A stretch of 31,357 nucleotides of DNA from VGDP01 sp964530335 (lineage in GTDB: Bacteria > Pseudomonadota > Alphaproteobacteria > SP197): the NCBI GenBank assembly GCA_964530335.1, contig CAZGYG010000030.1, positions 1 to 31,357 of the forward strand. Reading direction: 5' to 3'. The position numbers and the translations under genes were made by a program. The notes under the pieces were generated by a model. That model was not told the origin of the DNA, made no database searches, and saw only the letters and a list, made by a program, of their open reading frames with translations. Shown one piece after another: positions 30,473 to 31,357 of the stretch (within the stretch, counting starts at the first letter, position 1; each line of letters starts with the position of its first letter).

Positions 30473-31357
30473 TGGCGGTCCTTCTTCTCGCCGAGCACGA
30501 CGGGCGGACGCTGAACGTCGCCACGCTGCACGCCGCCAGCGCCGCGCAGGCCATGGGACCCGAGATCCACGTCCTGGTCGCCGGGCATGATTGCGGCGGC
30601 GCCGCCAAGGCCGCCGCGGCCATGGCCGGCGCGGCCAAGGTGCTGGTGGCCGACGCGGCTTCGCTCGGCCACGACCTGGCCGAGAACCTGGCGCCGCTGA
30701 TCGCGCGCCTGGCCAAGGGCTACAGCCACGTGGTCGCCGCGGCGACCACGTTCGGCAAGAACGTCATGCCGCGCGCCGCCGCCCTGATCGACGCCCAGCA
30801 GATATCGGACATCATCGCCGTCGAGGCACCGGATACCTTCGTGCGCCCGATCTACGCCGGCAACGCGCTGGCGACCGTCTGCTCGAGCGATCCGATCAAG
30901 GTCGTGACCGTGCGCACGACGGTGTTTCCGGCGGTGGCCGAAACCGGCGGGTCGGCGCCGATCGAGACCGTCGAGGCCGGGGCGGACGCCGGGCTCAGCG
31001 CCTTCGTCGGCATCGAGACCCAGCGCAGCGCGCGGCCCGAGCTGACCTCGGCGCGCGTCGTCGTCTCGGGCGGGCGGGGCATGCAGGCGGGCGAGAACTT
31101 CAAGCTGCTGTTCGACGTGGCCGACCTGCTGGGCGCCGCGGTCGGCGCCAGCCGCGCGGCGGTCGATTCCGGCTACGTGCCCAACGACTACCAGGTCGGC
31201 CAGACCGGCAAGGTGGTGGCGCCCGAGCTCTACCTCGCGGTCGGCATCTCGGGCGCGATCCAGCACCTGGCCGGCATGAAGGACAGCAAGGTCATCGCCG
31301 CCATCAACAAGGACGAGGAGGCGCCGATCTTCCAGGTCGCCGACTACGGCCTGGTCG
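30472..31357 (+). CDS. etfA: electron transfer flavoprotein alpha subunit, cut by the window end
   Basis: At least 295 aa are visible, with the C-terminus beyond the window. The N-terminal domain starts MAVLLLAEHDG. The FAD-binding domain shows RVVVSGGRGMQAGENFKLL, GAAVGASRAAVDSGYVPNDYQVGQTGKVVAPELYLAVGISGAIQHLAGMKDSKVIAAINKDEEAPIFQVADYGLV, the family signature, where the window stops. A full EtfA is about 310 aa, so only a short tail is missing. Start codon overlaps the etfB stop (TGATG). Confidence 0.95.
   Translation, partial: MAVLLLAEHDGRTLNVATLHAASAAQAMGPEIHVLVAGHDCGGAAKAAAAMAGAAKVLVADAASLGHDLAENLAPLIARLAKGYSHVVAAATTFGKNVMPRAAALIDAQQISDIIAVEAPDTFVRPIYAGNALATVCSSDPIKVVTVRTTVFPAVAETGGSAPIETVEAGADAGLSAFVGIETQRSARPELTSARVVVSGGRGMQAGENFKLLFDVADLLGAAVGASRAAVDSGYVPNDYQVGQTGKVVAPELYLAVGISGAIQHLAGMKDSKVIAAINKDEEAPIFQVADYGLV

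Overview
The window is high-GC bacterial DNA, densely coded, with many start/stop overlaps (ATGA, GTGA, TTGA, TGATG). The gene set (uvrC-pgsA-moaDE, a PetP/PetR-like regulator pair next to a class IV aminotransferase, an hldD-lgt-methyltransferase-pgeF string, etfB-etfA) points to an alphaproteobacterium, perhaps Rhodospirillales-like. That placement is inferred from gene order and protein character only. I see no rRNA, tRNA, CRISPR array, phage gene or transposase.

Region 1 (99-11803) reads as a one-carbon/nitrogen module. It holds a gamma-glutamylmethylamide synthetase-like glutamine synthetase relative (gmaS/glnT), three genes that together form a split glutamate-synthase-like enzyme (mgsA amidotransferase, mgsB GXGXG, mgsC FMN/Fe-S; N-methylglutamate synthase or glxBCD), and an unrecognised 155-aa protein. 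Convergent to these lie an amino-acid permease and a soluble unknown. Then come an Amt-family transporter, a 68-aa single-span membrane protein and formate-tetrahydrofolate ligase (fhs). Together they suggest methylammonium uptake, conversion to N-methylglutamate and feeding of C1 units into folate. The N-methylglutamate dehydrogenase (mgdABCD) needed to close the route is not here; it may lie left of the window or be absent.

Region 2 (12049-16484) is housekeeping: uvrC, pgsA, moeA, moaD, moaE. Region 3 (16481-19917) is ilvE-like aminotransferase, divergent petP-like MarR regulator, petR-like response regulator and an EnvZ-like sensor kinase, with a perfect inverted repeat in the divergent promoter. 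Region 4 (20246-24493, minus strand) is hldD-lgt-SAM methyltransferase-pgeF-DUF1989, coupled by overlaps. Region 5 (24605-27358) is ubiK, then ybjN-like, proC, tetR, csaA. Region 6 (27366-29400, minus) is a LysE-type exporter and a winged-helix Fic protein with a degenerate catalytic motif. The Fic promoter is covered by seven copies of a GCGCAA half-site. Region 7 (29723-end) is etfB and a truncated etfA.

Two families of palindromic dispersed repeat occur between genes. One has about 16-18-bp terminal inverted repeats built on CAGGGTGCTGAAAAA and sits in two convergent intergenic gaps, in each case supplying a neighbour's stop codon. The other is a roughly 35-bp unit found at three or four places. 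The most unusual items are the autoregulatory-looking Fic locus, the structured 5' leader of amt, the uncharacterised small proteins of the methylamine-type cluster, and the PetP operator that covers the start of its own gene.
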